Positions 7,337 through 16,402 of a DNA stretch of 64,000 nucleotides are shown in pieces. Location: NCBI RefSeq assembly GCF_030581075.1, contig NZ_JAUQSW010000004.1:1-64000 (forward strand), in the 5' to 3' direction. The first letter of the stretch is position 1, and every line of letters begins with the position of its first letter. This DNA comes from Hymenobacter cheonanensis (GTDB lineage: Bacteria; Bacteroidota; Bacteroidia; Cytophagales; Hymenobacteraceae). The notes beneath the pieces were generated by a model. The model ran no database searches. It was not told the DNA's origin and was given only the letters and a program-made list of their open reading frames with translations. The position numbers and the translations under genes are program-made.

Positions 7337-8629
7337 CTACTTCAGCAGCCAGGCGCGCAGCGCCTCGTAGCCGGGGGCCAGGGGCACGCTCCGTTTAGGC
7401 TTTTCGAGCAGGTAGTGCAAAGCCGCCGGCAGCTCAATTTTGCGCCCGATGAGCGGCTCAACCACCTCCGGAAATTTCACCGGGTGCGCCGTGGCCAGCA
7501 AAAAGCCAGCGGCCGCCGGGTATTCGGCCAGGTATTGTTCGAGGGCAAAAAAGGCCACCGCGCCGTGCGGGTCGAGCAGGTAGCCGCGCCCGGCCGCCAC
7601 CCGCTCAATGGTAGCGCTGGTGTCGGCGTCGCTCACGGTGTAGCCGCTCAGCAGCTGGCTGATGGTGGCGTGCTCGTGCCGGAACAGCTCCAGAATGCGC
7701 ACGAAGTTGCTGGGGTGGCCCACATCCATCGCGTTAGAGATGGTCGGCACGGCCGTTTTGGGCGCAAAAACGGCCGTGCGCAGGTACTCAGCCCCGGCAT
7801 CGTTGGCATTGCAGGCCGCAATAAAGTGGCCCACCGGCAGCCCCGAGGCATGGGCCAGCAGCCCGGCGCAGAGGTTGCCGAAATTGCCGCTCGGCACCGC
7901 GATAACCGGCGGCGCGGCCGGCGCCCACTGTTGCAGGGCAAACAGGTAATAGAGCTGCTGCGGCAGCCAGCGCGCCACGTTAATGCTGTTGGCCGAGGTG
8001 AGCGTGCGGCGGCTAGCCAGCTCCTCATCCAGAAAGGCCTGTTTCACGAGGCGCTGGCAATCGTCGAAATTGCCGCTAACCTCCAGCGCGGTAATATTTT
8101 GCCCAAGCGTGGTGAGCTGCAATTCCTGCAAGGGGCTCACCTTGCCCGAGGGGTAGAGGATAACCACCTCCACGCCCGGCACGCCCAAAAAGCCGTGCGC
8201 CACGGCCCCGCCCGTGTCGCCGGAGGTAGCTACCAGCACCGTTACCGGCTTGGTTTCGCCCCGCGAGAAGTAGCCCAGGCAGCGGCTCATAAACCGCGCG
8301 CCCACGTCCTTGAAGGCTAGCGTGGGCCCATGAAACAGCTCCAGCGCGCCAATGCGCCCGGTGATGGGCACCAGCGGAAACGGAAAATCAACCGTCTCGG
8401 CGCAGATGCGGCGCAGGTCGGCTTCCGGAATGGTATCGCCCACGTAGGGCTGCATCACGGTATAGGCAATGTCGGCCCGGGAGAGGCTAGCCAGGTTTTG
8501 TAGAAAATCGGCCGAAAACTGCGGAATGGTTTCGGGGAAGTACAGGCCGCCGTCGGGCGCCTGCCCGGCAATGGTGGCCGTGCGAAAATCGACGGGTGGC
8601 GACTGGCGGTTGAGGCTGTAATACTGCAT
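7337..8629 (-). CDS. thrC: Threonine synthase
   Basis: A PLP enzyme that converts O-phosphohomoserine to threonine, the last pathway step. The 430-aa protein has the N-terminal Y-S-x-N-R start, the PLP lysine in GPTLAFKDVG (K107), and SGDTGGAVAHGF contacting the cofactor phosphate. IAVPSGNFGNLCAG follows in the middle. It is the third gene after thrA and thrB on the minus strand, separated from thrB by an inverted repeat element (8653-8750) that may lower its expression relative to thrA and thrB. Confidence 0.97.
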   Translation of the reverse strand: MQYYSLNRQSPPVDFRTATIAGQAPDGGLYFPETIPQFSADFLQNLASLSRADIAYTVMQPYVGDTIPEADLRRICAETVDFPFPLVPITGRIGALELFHGPTLAFKDVGARFMSRCLGYFSRGETKPVTVLVATSGDTGGAVAHGFLGVPGVEVVILYPSGKVSPLQELQLTTLGQNITALEVSGNFDDCQRLVKQAFLDEELASRRTLTSANSINVARWLPQQLYYLFALQQWAPAAPPVIAVPSGNFGNLCAGLLAHASGLPVGHFIAACNANDAGAEYLRTAVFAPKTAVPTISNAMDVGHPSNFVRILELFRHEHATISQLLSGYTVSDADTSATIERVAAGRGYLLDPHGAVAFFALEQYLAEYPAAAGFLLATAHPVKFPEVVEPLIGRKIELPAALHYLLEKPKRSVPLAPGYEALRAWLLK

Positions 8630-8652
8630 ACTACTTAAGGGCTAACGCACAC

Positions 8653-8750
8653 TCGTCATGCTGAGCTTGCCGAAGCATCCTGGCAGGGAACGCTAGGGCA
8701 CTATCGCGCATCCAACCAGGCAAGATGCTTCGGCAAGCTCAGCATGACGA
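8653..8750. repeat. REP-like inverted repeat (family A) between thrB and thrC
   Basis: 27-bp arms at 8653-8679 and 8724-8750, beginning TCGTCATGCTGAGCTTGCCG and its complement, enclose a 44-nt centre. The same arms recur at 50235 and 57854 with unrelated centres. No ORF is inside. In RNA it would form a long stem between the thrB and thrC coding regions. Confidence 0.9.
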
Positions 8751-8766
8751 ACGCTACAAGAAGAAA

Positions 8767-9705
8767 TTAATTGACCTCTACCACCCGGGCGCCCTGGCTG
8801 GCAATGGGCCCCACGTGCAGGTGAAAGTCGATGCCCATTTTGCGGTACACGCTGCCCAGCGCCCCGGCGGCGGCGTGGGCGGTGGCCTCGTCTTTATTGA
8901 GCATAAAAATGGACGGCCCCGAGCCCGAGATGCCGCCGCCCAGCGCGCCGGCCGCCAGGGCCAGCCGCTTGGCATCGCCCAGGCCGGGGATGAGCGCGGC
9001 GCGGGCCGGCTCCACAATGTAGTCTTCGAGGGCGCGGGCAATCAGCTCGTTATCGTGGGTGAGGAAGCCGGCCACCAGGCCGCCCACGTTGGCCCACTGC
9101 CGCACGGCCAGGGCTAGCGGCACCGAGGTGGGCAGCACGGCGCGGGCCTCCTTGGTTTTTACCTCAAACTGCGGGTGCACCACGGCCACCCACAGCGGCG
9201 GGGCGGGCAGGGCCAGCACATCGAGGGCCGGCGCCACGGCCCGCACTAGCGTGAAGCCCCCGCAAATGGCCGGGGCAATGTTGTCGGCGTGGCGCACGCC
9301 CGAGGCTACGGCCTCACCGTGCATAGCAATGTCAATCAGTTCTTTGTGGCTAAATATATTGCCGAGCAGCGCATTGGCCGCCACCACCGCGCCCGCCGCG
9401 CTGGCCGCGCTGCTGCCAATGCCGCTGCCCGGCCGGATGCCCTTGGTAATCTCGACCTCGAAGCCCAGCGGCTCGGGCACGGCGCGCAGCAGGGCCAGCA
9501 GCGCCGCCCCGGCCACGTTGCGGTTGGGGTCGGTGGGCAGGTCGTAGTCGTCGAGATGCCGGATAACGAGGCCCGGCTGCTCGCGGCGCGTGAGGCGCAC
9601 GGTGTCGTAGGGGGCGGTGAGGCACAGGCCCAGCACATCGAAGCCGCAGCCGACGTTGGCAATGGTGGCCGGCGCGTGGACGGTGACGGAGGAGGGGAGG
9701 GGCAT
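8767..9705 (-). CDS. thrB: Homoserine kinase
   Basis: A GHMP-family kinase that phosphorylates homoserine with ATP, giving the substrate of threonine synthase. From MPLPSSVTV the protein is 312 aa. Recognisable are HAPATIANVGCGFDVLG (10-26) and the ATP-binding glycine-rich PGSGIGSSAASAAG (92-105), plus the C-terminal GGGISGSGPSIFML. An in-frame ATG 15 nt upstream exists, but the chosen one matches family N-termini. Between thrA and thrB lies a hairpin-rich element (9711-9835). Confidence 0.96.
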   Translation of the reverse strand: MPLPSSVTVHAPATIANVGCGFDVLGLCLTAPYDTVRLTRREQPGLVIRHLDDYDLPTDPNRNVAGAALLALLRAVPEPLGFEVEITKGIRPGSGIGSSAASAAGAVVAANALLGNIFSHKELIDIAMHGEAVASGVRHADNIAPAICGGFTLVRAVAPALDVLALPAPPLWVAVVHPQFEVKTKEARAVLPTSVPLALAVRQWANVGGLVAGFLTHDNELIARALEDYIVEPARAALIPGLGDAKRLALAAGALGGGISGSGPSIFMLNKDEATAHAAAGALGSVYRKMGIDFHLHVGPIASQGARVVEVN

Positions 9706-9710
9706 AAGGA

Positions 9711-9835
9711 GTAGCCCCACCGCCCCAGTTTCCTCCCCTGCGGGGGAGGAAACTGGGGCGGTATCGGGCAGCTATAATGAATTTTAGTCGACTGGCTCCC
9801 CTCCCCGCAGGGGAGGGGCCGGGGGTGGGGCTACT
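9711..9835. repeat. Compound G/C hairpin element between thrA and thrB
   Basis: An inner perfect hairpin has 19-bp arms (9720-9738 and 9743-9761) with a 4-nt loop. A second hairpin, CCCCTCCCC-GCA-GGGGAGGGG, follows near 9798-9818. Outer ends GTAGCCCCACC (9711) and GGTGGGGCTAC (9825) are complementary, so the element is a nested palindrome that reaches the thrA stop codon. It looks like a mobile palindromic repeat, not a simple terminator, because no T-run follows. Confidence 0.8.
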
Positions 9836-12284
9836 ACAGCCGCGCGGCGCGGATGATATCGGCAAACACGCCGCTCGCCGTGACCTCGGCGCCGGCGCCG
9901 GCGCCCTTCACCACCAGCGGCTGCTCGGGGTAGCGGTCGGTGTAGAAGAGCACCAGGTTATCCTTGCCGCGCAGCTCGTAGAGGTCGTGGCCGGGCGCAA
10001 TCTGCTGCAAGCCCACGGCAGCCTGGCCATCGGCATACTGGGCCACAAACTTGAGGCGCTTGCCCTGGCCGGCCGCCGCGTCGAAGAGGGCGCGGAAGTG
10101 CGGCTCGTGCACGGCCAGCTGCTCGTAGAAGGCGGCCACGTCGCCATCGAGGCAGCTGGCGGGCAGGAAGCTCTCGTTGGCCACGTCGCTCATTTCGAGC
10201 GGCTGGCCGGCCTCGCGGGCCAGAATGAGAATTTTGCGGGCCACGTCCGAGCCATTGAGGTCGAGGCGTGGGTCGGGCTCGGTGTAGCCCTCCTCCTGCG
10301 CTTGCCGCACCACCTCGGCAAAGGGCCGGGAGCCGTCGTAGTTGTTGAACACGAAGTTGAGCGTGCCCGAGAGCACGGCCTGCATCCGGCGCACCACGTC
10401 GCCGCTGCGCGTGAGGTCGCCGAGCGTGCCGATGACGGGCAGCGCCGCACCCACGTTGGTTTCAAACAGGTACTTCGTATTGAAATCGCGGGCTAGCTGC
10501 TTGAGCTGGCGGTAGCTGGCGTAGGTGCCCGAGGCGGCAATCTTGTTGCAGGCCACCACAGCCACGCTCTTGGCCAGCAGCGGGGCGTACTGGCCGGCGG
10601 CGGCCGGGTTGGCCGTCACGTCCACGAAGATAGAATTGCGCAGGTTCTTGCTGATAATGAGCTGGGTCAGCTCTTCCAGCGAGAGCCTGGGCGCCTTATC
10701 CAAATCCTCGGGCCAGGTGCGCAGGTCGAGGCCGCCCTCATCGCTCACCAGGCAGTGGCGGCTGTTGGCAATGGCCACCACGCGCAGGTCGAGGCCGAGC
10801 TTGTCGCGCAGATACGGCTGCTGCCGGGCTAGCTGGCCCAGCAGCTTGCCGCCCACGTTGCCAGGGCCCAGAATGAATAAGTTGACCTGCTTATAGGTGG
10901 CCTCAAAAAACTCCTCGTGCAGCACGTTGATGGCCTTGCGCACATCATCGGCCTGAATAACGGTCGAGATATTGCGCTCGCTGGCCCCCTGCGCAATGGC
11001 CCGGATATTCACCCCGTTGTGCCCCAGCGCGCTAAACAAGCGCCCGCTGATGCCGGGGTGGTTGCGCATGTTGTCGCCCACCAGCGCCACGATGGCTAGC
11101 CCCGTTTCGGGCCGCAGGGGCTCCAGGCGGCCGGCCGCTATTTCGGCGGCAAACTCCTCATTTACTACCTCTTGCGCGGCGGGCACGTCGCCCTCGCTCA
11201 CGCCCACGCAGATGGAATGCTCGGAAGAGCTTTGGGTGATGAGCACCACGTTGATGCGGGCCCTGGCCAGCGCCGCAAACAGCCGCGCCGAAAAGCCCGG
11301 CACGCCCACCATGCCGCTGCCCTCCAGGTTCAGCAAGGCCAGGTGGCCGATGCTCGACAGCCCGCGCACCACGCCCAGGCTGGGCGGCGGGGCCACCTCC
11401 ACCAGCGTGCCGTAATCGGCGGGCGCAAAGGTGTTTTTAATCCACATCGGGATGCCGCGCCGGCGCACCGGCTGCACCGTGGGCGCGTACAGCACCTTGG
11501 CCCCGAAGTGCGACAGCTCCATAGCTTCCTCGTAGCTGATGCGCGCAATGGGCCTGGCCGAGCGCACCAGGCGCGGGTCGGCGGTGAGCATGCCGCTCAC
11601 GTCGGTCCAGATTTCGAGCTTCTCGGCCCCTAGCGCGGCGGCCAGGATGGCGGCCGTGTAGTCGGAGCCGCCGCGGCCCAGCGTGGTGGTGTGGCCCGCG
11701 GCATCGGCGGCGATAAAGCCGGGCGCTACCCACAGGCTGGCCTTGCTTTCCTGCTGAAAGGAAGCAACTTGGCGCTGGGTAATTTCCTCCTCGACCTGCG
11801 CCGTGCCGAAGCGCGAGTTGGTGCGAATGAGCTGGCGGCTATCGGCCCAGGTGGCGGCAATGCCGCGCGCCTGAAAGGCCGCCGCCACGAGGCGCGACGA
11901 CAGCAGCTCGCCGTAGCTCATCAGCCGGTCCAGGGTGCGCGGCGAGAGTTCGCCCAGCGCGAAAATGCCGTCGGCCAGCAGGGCCAGCTCGGTAAACTGG
12001 GCCGTGAGCCAGGGCTGAATTTCGGCCTGCGCCCCGAAGTCGGGCAGCAGGCTTTCGGCGGCGGTGAGGTGGCGGGCTTCGAGCTGGCGCAGGGTCTGGC
12101 GGAAGGTGTCGTCGCCGGCGGCGGCAGCGCGGCCCGCGCCAATGAGGGCGTCGGTGGTGCCGCCCAGGGCCGATACAACCAGGGCCACTGGGCCGTGGGC
12201 CAGCGCGCTCGTCACGATGGCAATTACTTTCCCGATATTCTCGGCAGAGGCCACCGACGTGCCCCCAAACTTCAAAACTTGCAT
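9834..12284 (-). CDS. thrA: Bifunctional aspartokinase/homoserine dehydrogenase
   Basis: Fusion of the first and third enzymes of threonine/methionine synthesis, 816 aa as in E. coli ThrA/MetL. The N-terminal kinase starts MQVLKFGGTSVASAENI and has GRGGSDYTAAILAAAL near residue 210. Two ACT-type regulatory segments lie in about 310-460. The dehydrogenase Rossmann motif LGPGNVGGKLLG is near residue 470, and EEGYTEPDPRLDLNGSD is the substrate region. ACT domains imply allosteric feedback, usually by threonine. First gene of the thrABC cluster. A different gene, prfA, diverges from its 5' end. Confidence 0.97.
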   Translation of the reverse strand: MQVLKFGGTSVASAENIGKVIAIVTSALAHGPVALVVSALGGTTDALIGAGRAAAAGDDTFRQTLRQLEARHLTAAESLLPDFGAQAEIQPWLTAQFTELALLADGIFALGELSPRTLDRLMSYGELLSSRLVAAAFQARGIAATWADSRQLIRTNSRFGTAQVEEEITQRQVASFQQESKASLWVAPGFIAADAAGHTTTLGRGGSDYTAAILAAALGAEKLEIWTDVSGMLTADPRLVRSARPIARISYEEAMELSHFGAKVLYAPTVQPVRRRGIPMWIKNTFAPADYGTLVEVAPPPSLGVVRGLSSIGHLALLNLEGSGMVGVPGFSARLFAALARARINVVLITQSSSEHSICVGVSEGDVPAAQEVVNEEFAAEIAAGRLEPLRPETGLAIVALVGDNMRNHPGISGRLFSALGHNGVNIRAIAQGASERNISTVIQADDVRKAINVLHEEFFEATYKQVNLFILGPGNVGGKLLGQLARQQPYLRDKLGLDLRVVAIANSRHCLVSDEGGLDLRTWPEDLDKAPRLSLEELTQLIISKNLRNSIFVDVTANPAAAGQYAPLLAKSVAVVACNKIAASGTYASYRQLKQLARDFNTKYLFETNVGAALPVIGTLGDLTRSGDVVRRMQAVLSGTLNFVFNNYDGSRPFAEVVRQAQEEGYTEPDPRLDLNGSDVARKILILAREAGQPLEMSDVANESFLPASCLDGDVAAFYEQLAVHEPHFRALFDAAAGQGKRLKFVAQYADGQAAVGLQQIAPGHDLYELRGKDNLVLFYTDRYPEQPLVVKGAGAGAEVTASGVFADIIRAARL

Positions 12285-12425
12285 ACTAAACAGGTGTCGA
12301 ATGCTTGGCCAGCCCTGGCTGGCCGCGCAGTAGGAAAGGGCCTGGCGAGGGTGGGAAGGACGACCCCAGGCAGCGTGAAGAAGTGACGCGGAACGCCGAC
12401 CGCAAAGGACGTTGTTACTCAGCCG

Positions 12426-12433
12426 TATCTTTG
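12426..12433 (+). promoter_or_regulatory. Promoter -7 box for prfA
   Basis: TATCTTTG matches the Bacteroidota -7 consensus TAnnTTTG exactly and stands 31 nt before the prfA ATG. No convincing -33 TTG at the usual spacing was seen. Confidence 0.6.
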
Positions 12434-12464
12434 CAAACTACTGACTATTTTTTCCGACCACAAA

Positions 12465-13535
12465 ATGCTGGATAAACTCGAAGCCATCCGCGAGCGCTAC
12501 GACAACGTGAACCACGAGCTGATGCAGCCCGAGGTGATGAGCGACATGAAGCGCTTCAAGTCCCTTAACAAGGAGTATAAAGAACTAGGTAAAATTGTGA
12601 CTGCGTACCGCGCTTACCAGCAGGTGCTCAGTAATATAGAGGGTGCCCGCCAGGTTGTTTCGACCGAAAAGGACGAGGACTTCCGCGAGATGGCCAAGGC
12701 CGAGCTTGACGAGCTGCTGCCCGAAGCCGACCGCATGGAAGTGGCCATCAAGGAATTATTAATTCCGAAGGACCCCAACGATTCCAAGGACGTCATTATG
12801 GAAATCCGGGCCGGCGCGGGCGGCGACGAAGCCTCGCTCTTTGCCGGCGACTTGCAGCGCATGTACCTGCGCTTTGCCGAAAAGCAGGGCTGGAAAATGG
12901 AACTCGTGGATGCCATGGAAGGCACCGCCGGCGGCTATAAGGAAATTGTGCTGGCCGTGAAAGGCGAAGACGTGTACGGCAAGCTCAAGTTTGAATCGGG
13001 CGTGCACCGCGTGCAGCGCGTGCCGGCCACCGAAACCCAGGGCCGCATCCACACCTCGGTGGCGAGCATCGTGGTAATGCCCGAGGCGGAGGAATTTGAT
13101 ATAGAGCTGGATATGAATGACATCCGCAAGGACCTGTTTATGTCCTCCGGCCCCGGCGGGCAGTCGGTAAACACGACGTACTCGGCCGTGCGCCTCACTC
13201 ACTTGCCCACCGGCATCGTGGCCCAGTGCCAGGACCAGAAATCGCAGCTCAAAAACTTCGACAAGGCGCTGCAAGTGCTGCGCTCGCGCATCTTCGAGAT
13301 TGAGCTAGCCAAGAAGAATGAGGCTGAGGGTGCCATCCGCAAGGGCATGATTGGCAGCGGCGACCGCTCCGATAAAATCCGCACCTACAACTACCCCCAG
13401 GGCCGCGTGACCGACCACCGCATCGGCTACACCGTGTATAACCTGCCCAACGTGATGGACGGCAACATCGACGACTTTGTGGAACAGCTGCGCCTGGCCG
13501 AAAGCGCCGAGCGCCTGAAAGTGGGTGCCGAGTAA
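12465..13535 (+). CDS. prfA: Peptide chain release factor 1
   Basis: Ends translation at UAA and UAG by triggering hydrolysis of peptidyl-tRNA on the ribosome. The 356-aa length is standard. The tripeptide PAT (187-189, in [14 protein letters not shown]) is the stop-codon-reading motif that separates RF1 from RF2. GGQ (231-233, in [12 protein letters not shown]) is the catalytic loop, whose Gln is methylated by PrmC. A TATCTTTG box precedes it, and it is followed at once by a 35-bp inverted repeat with a T5 tail that can serve as terminator. Confidence 0.98.
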   Translation: MLDKLEAIRERYDNVNHELMQPEVMSDMKRFKSLNKEYKELGKIVTAYRAYQQVLSNIEGARQVVSTEKDEDFREMAKAELDELLPEADRMEVAIKELLIPKDPNDSKDVIMEIRAGAGGDEASLFAGDLQRMYLRFAEKQGWKMELVDAMEGTAGGYKEIVLAVKGEDVYGKLKFESGVHRVQRVPATETQGRIHTSVASIVVMPEAEEFDIELDMNDIRKDLFMSSGPGGQSVNTTYSAVRLTHLPTGIVAQCQDQKSQLKNFDKALQVLRSRIFEIELAKKNEAEGAIRKGMIGSGDRSDKIRTYNYPQGRVTDHRIGYTVYNLPNVMDGNIDDFVEQLRLAESAERLKVGAE

Positions 13536-13542
13536 AACCCGT

Positions 13543-13665
13543 AAAAACCGTCGGTCATTGCGAGCGCAGCGAAGCAATCGCACCCGGACGAGGCCCGCGC
13601 CGGTCGTTCGCCCAGCATGTTTTAATGCGGTTGCTTCGCTGCGCTCGCAATGACCGACGGTTTTT
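13543..13665. repeat. REP-like inverted repeat (family B) after prfA
   Basis: Perfect 35-bp arms at 13543-13577 and 13631-13665, containing GTCATTGCGAGCGCAGCGAA, surround a 53-nt GC-rich centre. The right arm ends in TTTTT, so transcripts of prfA may end here. The arm sequence differs from family A. From memory, similar palindromes occur in unrelated phyla. Confidence 0.88.
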
Positions 13666-13680
13666 CAGCGTTATCCTATC

Positions 13681-15231
13681 GTGCTTAAAATTCGCTACTT
13701 ACTGCCCGTCTTATTGCTTTGCAGCGCCATTTGCAGCCTGACTATGTCCGGCTGCAAGCCGCGCGAGGAAGAGCTGCAAACCACGGGTGGGCTAGCCTTC
13801 TCGGCCGATACGGTGAAGTTTGACACGGTCTTTACCACGCTACGTACCGTTACGAAGCGGCTATGGGTGTATAACCGCAACCCCCGGGCGGTGAGCGTGG
13901 ACCTAGTGAGCCTCGACAACCCGGCCACCTCGCCCTACACGCTCATCATCAACGGCGACCTGAAGCAGACGGCTAATAATCTCTACATCAGGGGCAATGA
14001 CAGCTTGCTCATCTTGGTGAGGGCGCAGCTCAAAGACAACGGCCAGAACGGCGCCGCCAAGGCCCTGGTGGTGCAGGAAAACCTGAATTTTCGCACCAAC
14101 GGCCAGGACCAGCACGTGCTGCTGCGCTCGTTTGGGCAGAATATCTACCTGCATACTAACGTGCAGCTGCCCTGCAACGCCGTGTGGACCAGCGACCGGC
14201 CGCACGTGCTCTACGGCTCGGTGGTGGTGGGCGCGGGCTGCACGCTGCGCATCAAGCCCGGCGCGCGCATCTACGCCCACGCCGGGGCCGCGCTCATTGT
14301 GCAAGGCACGCTGCTCGTGAACGACCCTAGCGACTACGCCCCCGGCGCCGGCGCTACCGATACGGTGAAGGCGACTAATGCCAACATTGTGCGCTTCGTG
14401 GGCGACCGCAGCGGCGAGGCGCAGTACACCACCGCGCCGGGGCAGTGGACGGGCATTGTGCTGGCCGCGGGCAGCCAGGGCAACGTTATCCGCTACGCCC
14501 AAATTCAGAACGCGACCATCGGTGTGCTGCTGTATAACCCCGACAATAAGGTGCAGCCCAGCATTGATATTCAGAATACGGTTATTCGTTACATCTCGGG
14601 CAACGACGTGAGCTTTGCCGGCGCGGCCAGCAGCCTGGGCACCGGGGCCGGTGTATTCAACATTCAGGGCAAGGTGACGGCCACGAACACGCTGTTCAGC
14701 GACTGCTACGAGTACGCGGTGCTGGGCCTGGGTGGCAGCACGGCGCTGAATTTCTGCACCGTGGCCAATTTCCCGGCCACGGGCGGCGTGCGCAAAACCC
14801 AGTCGCTCACCTTCACCGACGTCGTCACCAACTCGGCGGGCGCGGCCACCACGCAGTCGCCGGTGGTCAGCATTCAAAACTCCGTAGCGTGGGGTGCCAT
14901 TGAGGACGAGCTGTACCTGGAGCGCTACGACAATTACAAAGCCAGCGTCAGCATTCGCAACTCGGTGCTCAAAACGCAGCTCTACGCCGCCGAGGCCGAC
15001 GTGGCCGGCAAGCCCGGCCTCAATAACCCCGCCTACGCCAACCTAGTCAATAAAGACCCGCTGTTTGTGCGGCCGCTAGGGGGCAGCTTCGGCGACTATC
15101 GCCTGGGCAGCACCTCGCCGGCCTACAAGCACGCCAGCCCGGTGGGCACCGTGCCCGACCGCGACCTGCTGAACCTGCCGCGCACGCGGGCCACGCCCAG
15201 CCTCGGCGCCTACGAAAGCACGAAGAAGTAG
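13681..15231 (+). CDS. Lipoprotein with right-handed beta-helix
   Basis: A 516-aa exported protein of unknown role. A hydrophobic signal (LLPVLLLCSAICSL) leads to a lipobox-like MSGC (about C21), so the GTG at 13681 is preferred; the next ATG would remove the signal. From about residue 160 come repeated short beta-strand segments with patterns such as GNVIRYAQIQNATIGVLL and IQNSVAWG, typical of parallel beta-helix repeat proteins. The C-terminal DYRLGSTSPAYKHASP and TPSLGAYE match the end of choice-of-anchor Q-type beta-helix proteins. Probably a cell-surface lipoprotein; ligand unknown. Confidence 0.78.
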   Translation: MLKIRYLLPVLLLCSAICSLTMSGCKPREEELQTTGGLAFSADTVKFDTVFTTLRTVTKRLWVYNRNPRAVSVDLVSLDNPATSPYTLIINGDLKQTANNLYIRGNDSLLILVRAQLKDNGQNGAAKALVVQENLNFRTNGQDQHVLLRSFGQNIYLHTNVQLPCNAVWTSDRPHVLYGSVVVGAGCTLRIKPGARIYAHAGAALIVQGTLLVNDPSDYAPGAGATDTVKATNANIVRFVGDRSGEAQYTTAPGQWTGIVLAAGSQGNVIRYAQIQNATIGVLLYNPDNKVQPSIDIQNTVIRYISGNDVSFAGAASSLGTGAGVFNIQGKVTATNTLFSDCYEYAVLGLGGSTALNFCTVANFPATGGVRKTQSLTFTDVVTNSAGAATTQSPVVSIQNSVAWGAIEDELYLERYDNYKASVSIRNSVLKTQLYAAEADVAGKPGLNNPAYANLVNKDPLFVRPLGGSFGDYRLGSTSPAYKHASPVGTVPDRDLLNLPRTRATPSLGAYESTKK

Positions 15232-15273
15232 CGCGCCAGCCCCCCGGCGGGCGCGGGTTTCCGTATCACCCTC

Positions 15274-15696
15274 ATGCGCTTCATTCAAAAACGCCTGCGC
15301 CTGCCGGCCGTGGCCGAGGGCTTTCACCTCATCACCGATTTGCTGCTGAGCGAGTTGCCCGAGCTGGAAACCCTGCGCGTGGGCACTGCCAATTTCTACC
15401 TTCAGCACACCTCGGCCAGCCTCTTCATCACCGAAAACGCTGACCCCACCGTGCGGCGCGATTTTCAGGAATACTTCCGGCGGCTGGCACCTGATAATGC
15501 GCCCTACTTTCAGCACACGCTGGAAGGCCCCGATGACATGACGGCTCATCTGAAAGCGGCTATGTTGGGCACGTCGGTAACGGTGCCCATTGCCGATGGC
15601 CGCCTGCTGCTAGGCACCTGGCAGGGCCTGTGCCTGGGCGAGCACCGCCGCCACGGCGGCCGCCGCTGGGTGGTAGCCACCCTCCTGGGCGAGTAG
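15274..15696 (+). CDS. yjbQ: YjbQ-family protein (UPF0047)
   Basis: A small 140-aa protein of the YjbQ/UPF0047 family, which has weak thiamine-phosphate synthase activity in some members but no settled physiological role. Diagnostic segments are LQHTSASLFITENADP (about 47-62), the conserved GPDDMTAHLKAAMLG (about 88-102) and the C-terminal GTWQGLCLGEHR. Three conserved His (HTS, AHL, EHR) form the probable metal/active site. It follows the beta-helix lipoprotein by 42 bp on the same strand; no functional link is apparent. Confidence 0.92.
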   Translation: MRFIQKRLRLPAVAEGFHLITDLLLSELPELETLRVGTANFYLQHTSASLFITENADPTVRRDFQEYFRRLAPDNAPYFQHTLEGPDDMTAHLKAAMLGTSVTVPIADGRLLLGTWQGLCLGEHRRHGGRRWVVATLLGE

Positions 15697-15718
15697 CGCG
15701 CAAGCAAAGCATTGCGGG

Positions 15719-16315
15719 CTACAGCACCCGCGCCGCCGTGTTATAGCGCAGCGTATCGAAGAGCACCAGCTTTTGCACGCCGCTCACCCGGTACTGGCTG
15801 AGGCGGCCATTGCGCAGGCTCAGCTGCAAGGTCTTTTGCCCGAAAAACAGCGTGTTATCCTGGCGTAGCGTAGCGGCTACTTCCTGCGGCTGGCTGGCCG
15901 GTCCCGTCACGTCGAGGCGCAGCACGGGCGCGTTGTCGTGGCCCGGCCGCAGCCGGTAGGTGTGGCGCACGGCCCCGCCCGGCAGGCTGGCCGAGTCTAC
16001 GGCGTAGGCCCCGCGCAGCGCCGCCTTATTAATGTCGGCCTGGTAAAAAATCTGCAGCTCGTCGGCCCATTTTACCTGCGGCACCCGCACGGTTTCGGGG
16101 GCGTTGCCGCGCAGGCTCACGCGCTTTTCCACGCTGGGGTGGCTGGCCACAAGCTGGCGCACCTGCGCATCGAGCAGGCCCCGCACGTCGAAGTACGCGC
16201 CGGTGGCATGCGGCGCGCCCGGCGCAGCTGGGTCGGGGCCGGCTGTGCCCTGGCCGCAGCCCGCCAGGGCCAGCAGCGTGCCAGCGGCAGCGTAAAAAGC
16301 TAGTCTACAACTCAT
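15719..16315 (-). CDS. Hypothetical lipoprotein
   Basis: A 198-aa protein from the chosen start MSCRLAF. The signal FYAAAGTLLALAGC ends in a lipobox, C20, which decides the start against an ATG 78 nt upstream that would bury the signal. The remainder is a soluble periplasmic or surface domain with no recognised motif, rich in beta-strand-like segments (AVRHTYRLRPG, KTLQLSLRNGRLSQYRVSG). It is encoded after gpmI on the same strand but behind a terminator, so probably separately expressed. Confidence 0.7.
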   Translation of the reverse strand: MSCRLAFYAAAGTLLALAGCGQGTAGPDPAAPGAPHATGAYFDVRGLLDAQVRQLVASHPSVEKRVSLRGNAPETVRVPQVKWADELQIFYQADINKAALRGAYAVDSASLPGGAVRHTYRLRPGHDNAPVLRLDVTGPASQPQEVAATLRQDNTLFFGQKTLQLSLRNGRLSQYRVSGVQKLVLFDTLRYNTAARVL

Positions 16316-16318
16316 AGC

Positions 16319-16358
16319 AAAAACAATGTCCCGCCCGGCACTTGCACTGGGCGGGACA
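16319..16358 (-). terminator. Intrinsic terminator after gpmI
   Basis: Arms TGTCCCGCCC (16327-16336) and its complement (16349-16358) with a 12-nt loop. Read on the minus strand the stem is followed by ATTGTTTTT, so it suits gpmI transcripts. Confidence 0.7.
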
Positions 16359-16402
16359 CTGCGACAAAAGAAAAAAGCGGCCTTTTTGTTCACGCCAGCG
16401 GG

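Noticed and set aside
13903-14877. 324-codon frame antisense to the beta-helix lipoprotein
   Set aside because: Shadow of the real gene, which has a signal peptide and repeat structure.
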